From NCBI GenBank assembly GCA_937951895.1, contig CALFER010000035.1:8860-72859 (forward strand): a stretch of 64,000 nt of DNA. Reading direction: 5' to 3'. The notes under the pieces were generated by a model. The model was not told the origin of the DNA. It searched no databases and saw nothing but the letters and a program-made list of their open reading frames with translations. A program made the translations under genes and the position numbers. This stretch comes from an uncultured bacterium (GTDB lineage Bacteria; CSSED10-310; CALFER01). Numbering within the stretch: the first letter of the stretch is position 1; each line of letters starts with the position of its first letter. Positions 60,971 through 64,000 of the stretch are shown here, piece by piece.

Positions 60971-61321
60971 ATGGCGGAGAAGACGGTCCGGGAGAGAACG
61001 AAGGTCAATCGGAGGGTGTTTACAGCCCGGGAGAAATGTCAGGCGGTCTTGTCGGTATGGTCGGAGCGGAGGAAGCCGCAGGAGATCTGCCGGGAGCTAG
61101 GGATCAACTGGGTGGTACTGGACCAGTGGCAGAAGCGGGCGATTGTGGGGATGATGGAGATTCTGGAACCGCGGAAGAACGCGGTTGGGGAAAAAGCGTC
61201 GTGGCTGGGTCCGAAACTGGAGAAGATGCTCGAGCAGGTGGTGCGGCAGAAGAGCAGGGCAACGAAGCTGGCGAAGCGTCTGGAGACGATACAGGCGGTG
61301 ACCCCGGTCAAGACGGAATAA
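60971..61321 (+). CDS. transposon-encoded helix-turn-helix protein A
   Basis: 116 residues; AAAGGAGG lies six bases before the ATG at 60971. The protein is basic with a transposase-type helix-turn-helix (FTAREKCQAVLSVWSERRKPQEICRELGINWVVLDQWQKRAI), then a charged helix ending in AKRLETIQAV. It resembles OrfA-type DNA-binding subunits and probably recognises the element ends. Confidence 0.75.
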   Translation: MAEKTVRERTKVNRRVFTAREKCQAVLSVWSERRKPQEICRELGINWVVLDQWQKRAIVGMMEILEPRKNAVGEKASWLGPKLEKMLEQVVRQKSRATKLAKRLETIQAVTPVKTE

Positions 61322-61336
61322 AGAAAGGAGGCAGGA

Positions 61337-61735
61337 TTGGCGGGATCGGACAGGCAGGCCCGGCGACGAGCGGCGATCATTATCAAGGTACAGAGCGGGC
61401 AGATGACGGCAACGGAAGCGGCAAACGAACTCGGGATTTCTCGCAAATCGTATTACAAGTGGGAGAAGCGGGGGCTGGAAGCACTGCTGGGTGCCATGTC
61501 GGACCGGTCACCCGGCCGACCTGCGGTTCCTGTGGATTCCGAGAAGGAGGCCATGGCACAGAGTCTGGCGGAGGCGGAGCGTCAGCTTCTCCTGGCCGAG
61601 CAGCGTGCGGAGATCCGGGACTATTTCCTCTCGGAGGACGATCTGGCATTGATGAAGCGGGTGAGCCGGGTACTCCGGGAAAAAAAACGGCTCACGGGAA
61701 CGGATCGTGACCCGGATGGAGCACCTGAAAGCTGA
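61337..61735 (+). CDS. transposon-encoded helix-turn-helix protein B
   Basis: 132 residues starting 15 bases after protein A. It has a helix-turn-helix (IIIKVQSGQMTATEAANELGISRKSYYKWEKRGLEALLG) and a C-terminal coiled coil (EAMAQSLAEAERQLLLAEQRAEI). Near its end the mRNA has eight adenines (61680-61687), and its last 29 bases overlap the second transposase frame. Slippage there could fuse the two products. Confidence 0.75.
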   Translation: MAGSDRQARRRAAIIIKVQSGQMTATEAANELGISRKSYYKWEKRGLEALLGAMSDRSPGRPAVPVDSEKEAMAQSLAEAERQLLLAEQRAEIRDYFLSEDDLALMKRVSRVLREKKRLTGTDRDPDGAPES

Positions 61736-62753
61736 CAAGGCCATTTCCTACCGGGATCAGTGTCAGGCAGTGGGCGTTTCGTATTCCAGTGTCATGCGGT
61801 GGCGGTCACGGATCCGTTCCGGGAAACCGTCGTCCGAAAAGGCCGGTCCCAAGCCGGTCAAACCATTGGACCTGATCGATCTGAATCGCCAGATTCGAAA
61901 CCTGGATCATGGGCCCCGTCGGACTGCCGGGACAGGGGGATTGTATCGCTCGGTTTCGGATCAGATATCCCGTCGGGATTTCCAGGATATGGTCCATGAG
62001 ATTCGGAAGGAAGAAGCCCGGCTGCGCAAACTGGCTTTGTGCCGGATTGACTGGCAGATGCCGGGAATGGCGTGGGCCATGGACGATCTGGAGTATCTGG
62101 ATCCCGGATACCAGCGGAAGATATATCTGAACACGACGCGGGATCTGGCCTCCCGGTACATCTTTCCGCCGCTCACGGGCATGGGTCATCCGGACGGTCA
62201 TCGGATCGCCGCGCACCTGAAATCCCTGTTTGAGCGGTATGGCCCGCCGTTGTTTTTGAAACGGGACAACGGAAGCAATCTGAATCATCACGCGGTCAAC
62301 CGGGTGCTGGCCGACTGGCTGGTCATTCCGGTGAACAGTCCGCCGTATTATCCCCCGTACAACGGCGGCATCGAACGGACGCAGAGAGATCTGAAAACGG
62401 AAATGAAACGCTGGATCTGCAGCTCATTCGGCGAACTGTCGCTGCTGGCACGGATGGCCGCAGATGCGCTGAACCATCGTCCCAGGCCGTGCCTGGATGG
62501 AACAGTGTCCTGCCGGGTGTTTGAAGACGGCAGGCATGGAATGAAAACGTTCCACCGCCGGAAACGAAAGGAGGTTTTCGAGACGATCCATCACGATACC
62601 ATGATCCTTGTCAATGACGACTCCTTGGATCTCCGGTTTGACTCGGCAAGGCGAATCGCAGTACAAAGATGGTTATGGGAGAACGGTCATGTGTCCATCA
62701 AAAACCTCAACGAGTGTTACCCCATTTTCTCTTCCATTTTGTCTCAGAATTAG
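61707..62753 (+). CDS. second DDE (rve-type) transposase
   Basis: 348 residues if started at the GTG at 61707; the frame is also open upstream through the A8 tract. An N-terminal helix-turn-helix (ISYRDQCQAVGVSYSSVMRWRSRI) precedes the rve core with Asp in MAWAMDDLEYL, Asp in LKRDNGSNL and Glu in YNGGIERTQRDLK. The sequence is distinct from the first transposase, so this is not a duplication. It ends seven bases beyond the right terminal repeat. No internal stops; it may be the active enzyme. Confidence 0.82.
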   Translation: MTRMEHLKADKAISYRDQCQAVGVSYSSVMRWRSRIRSGKPSSEKAGPKPVKPLDLIDLNRQIRNLDHGPRRTAGTGGLYRSVSDQISRRDFQDMVHEIRKEEARLRKLALCRIDWQMPGMAWAMDDLEYLDPGYQRKIYLNTTRDLASRYIFPPLTGMGHPDGHRIAAHLKSLFERYGPPLFLKRDNGSNLNHHAVNRVLADWLVIPVNSPPYYPPYNGGIERTQRDLKTEMKRWICSSFGELSLLARMAADALNHRPRPCLDGTVSCRVFEDGRHGMKTFHRRKRKEVFETIHHDTMILVNDDSLDLRFDSARRIAVQRWLWENGHVSIKNLNECYPIFSSILSQN

Positions 62754-62879
62754 GTGGGCGGTACACTAATAAAACATACTCTGACAACATAGGGTCAATG
62801 AGCTATTTAGGTACATTTCTAACGCGGAACAGAGCATCACAATATCGAGAAACCCAAGAGTGAAGAAAAGGGGGGGAAA

Positions 62880-63560
62880 ATGTGGTTTATTAATAGCAAC
62901 ATGTTTAAAAAACTCAAGACAAGATTCTATTTTTTGACGTTATCTTGGACGCTTCTGATATTCTCGATTAGTTCTGCAAGACAACCTGAAATCCTTAACC
63001 ATCTTCCACCAGTGACTAATGAACAAGAGGCTTACTTAAACGAAGGTCTTATGTTGATCGAAAAGTTTTACGGTTACATGTTTTCTAAAGATGAATTGAG
63101 GGACTGCCCTGATATCTTTGATGAGATAACCGGTACGACCTCGACACTTGAAAGAGAAAAAGAAGTAATTCAAATGTGGAAATATGTGCGGGAAAACACT
63201 GGACTGTTTACTGGGGGTTTACGAATGTCTGGATCTCAAGAGGAGTTCTATGCTAAAGCCGGCAAGTACATGAAAATGGGTTTTTCTCGATGGGGGTCTC
63301 CTGATGGCGAATTGGTTGTTGCTGGAATTGATATCGTCCTGTTTAGTCAGTTAGGTGTAAAGTCTGGAATCAGAAAGGAAATATCGTTTCCAATTAATTT
63401 TTGTAAAAAAAGAAACCGCCATGTAATTGATGCAGTTACAATTACCGTTAATGGAGTAACCTTAGATTGGACGACGTTATCCTGTATCGAAGGCATAAGA
63501 AAATGGGAACGGGATTTCGATTGGCTTGAGCAGCTTGGATTTCCAAAGAAGCAGAGATGA
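62880..63560 (+). CDS. AT-rich secreted or membrane-anchored protein, unknown family
   Basis: 226 residues; a GGGGGGG tract four bases before the ATG serves as ribosome site. An N-terminal hydrophobic segment (FYFLTLSWTLLIFSISSA) is a signal peptide or anchor. The remainder is mixed alpha/beta (EAYLNEGLMLIEKFYGYMFSKDEL; WGSPDGELVVAGIDIVLFSQLG; VTITVNGVTLDWTTLSCIEGI) with no motif I recognise. Low GC and its place between transposon and IS256 debris point to acquired DNA; it resembles 58577-59218 in size, export signal and composition but not in sequence. Confidence 0.6.
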   Translation: MWFINSNMFKKLKTRFYFLTLSWTLLIFSISSARQPEILNHLPPVTNEQEAYLNEGLMLIEKFYGYMFSKDELRDCPDIFDEITGTTSTLEREKEVIQMWKYVRENTGLFTGGLRMSGSQEEFYAKAGKYMKMGFSRWGSPDGELVVAGIDIVLFSQLGVKSGIRKEISFPINFCKKRNRHVIDAVTITVNGVTLDWTTLSCIEGIRKWERDFDWLEQLGFPKKQR

Positions 63561-63809
63561 AGGTAAGCGTTCGACAAACCGCATCTTGAGGTCTGCGGCG
63601 GACTCCTGTCAGGATAGCGGGCAGGAGAAAGACGAACGTCACGCGTCGTAAAAAAAGATGAGATTCTGTTCTGGTAGGATGTAATATGCATCATGAGTTG
63701 AAGAGGCCCAAAGGGAAGGATGAAGTAGATTCAAGTTTGCAATTTGGAAGAAAGGGAAAGTCATCGTAAACTCCAAAAGTTCGATCAAAACTTCAAAAAG
63801 GAGAAAACG

Positions 63810-63983
63810 ATGGCCAAGAAAAATGATACGGGATATTTGAGGGAATTGCTACTGGGATTCGTGCTGGAAGAAGATCCGATGTTTAGCATGTTGAGTTGGA
63901 TGGTACAGCAGTTGATGCAAGTAGAGGCAGAGAACAAAGTTGGCGTTGTTGATTCGCGAGATAAATGGCAGGAAATTTCCTGA
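63810..63983 (+). pseudogene. IS256-family transposase N-terminal fragment
   Basis: AAGGAG precedes the ATG at 63810. The 57 residues include LRELLLGFVLEEDPMFSMLSWMVQQLMQVEAENKVG, the usual start of mutator-type (IS256) transposases of about 400 residues. The frame then diverges and stops at 63981, probably by frameshift or recombination near 63950. Whether other frames continue the gene past the window edge cannot be seen. Confidence 0.65.
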
Positions 63984-64000
63984 TTATTTTGACATTTCTC

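Larger units (their letters stand above)
59723..62746 (+). mobile_element. multi-ORF transposon with two DDE genes and inverted ends
   Basis: Terminal inverted repeats are visible. Left end: TGAGAC at 59723-59728 and GAGAAAGGGGTAACACT at 59740-59756. Right end: AGTGTTACCCCATTTTCTC at 62713-62731 and GTCTCA at 62741-62746; these match over about 30 bases with small gaps. Inside are five ORFs on one strand: a transposase split by an amber codon, two small helix-turn-helix proteins, and a second DDE transposase. I see no clear target duplication. The outermost TG...CA is typical of integrase-like DDE elements. Confidence 0.7.

Noticed and set aside
60967..61710. Gly/Asp-rich 250-residue extension of the first transposase
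   Set aside because: It is the other-frame reading of two well-formed ORFs with strong ribosome sites and has no domain-like sequence.

Overview
The window looks like chromosomal DNA of an uncultured Gram-negative bacterium, but I cannot name the phylum from sequence alone. The Gram-negative call rests on an outer-membrane beta-barrel, a TolC-type protein, a complete RND tripartite pump and lipoboxed outer-membrane lipoproteins. The GC content is moderate to high, Shine-Dalgarno sites are strong (often AGGAGG), and many large secreted proteins carry Pro-Thr-rich linkers.

Layout. 1-8.1 kb is accessory: the 3' part of an RHS polymorphic toxin with a small membrane protein behind it, an IS1634-type insertion sequence, a truncated hydantoinase and a secreted CAP-domain protein. 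8.2-12.7 kb holds a 131-bp MITE-like element, a 12-bp tandem repeat, and a zinc-uptake operon (small His/Cys membrane protein, His-rich outer-membrane barrel, ZnuA-, ZnuC- and ZnuB-like proteins). 13-22 kb has a subtilisin-like protease, a methyltransferase next to a PHP-glycosyltransferase fusion, a secreted HTSHGSQ-motif protein and a cNMP-EAL c-di-GMP phosphodiesterase. 22-30 kb has a SUMF1-domain protein, a sigma-54 activator divergent from a B12-binding radical SAM gene with a near-perfect sigma-54 promoter between them, and a secreted thioredoxin-fold protein whose first redox cysteine is encoded by in-frame UGA. 30-35.5 kb is a TetR-controlled TolC/HlyD/two-permease ABC-2 export operon that lacks an ATPase. 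35.7-42 kb has two beta-helix surface proteins and a long MutL (GlmL-like) ATPase. 42.6-49.1 kb is a GbsR/MarR-controlled RND pump. 50-57.4 kb has a third beta-helix protein, a TPR/winged-helix regulator and a large secreted metalloprotease-like protein. 57.7-64 kb is a degraded mobile region: HsdS and RhuM remnants, an integrase fragment cut by a multi-ORF transposon with two DDE genes, AT-rich orphan secreted proteins and an IS256 fragment.

Two observations stand out. First, complement(26953..29475) is best read as one selenoprotein: the UGA sits exactly at the first Cys of a CxxC motif and is followed by a 7-bp perfect hairpin at the spacing expected of a bacterial SECIS. Second, an approximately 115-residue secreted module (consensus PGD...N...PLF..L...G.YWF.PSW...F.WP....I.F.GAL..P......G) recurs in five genes and one remnant here, usually at the C-terminus after a Pro/Thr linker. 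I do not recognise it as a described domain. It joins unrelated catalytic or beta-helix parts, so it probably has a common surface or envelope role.
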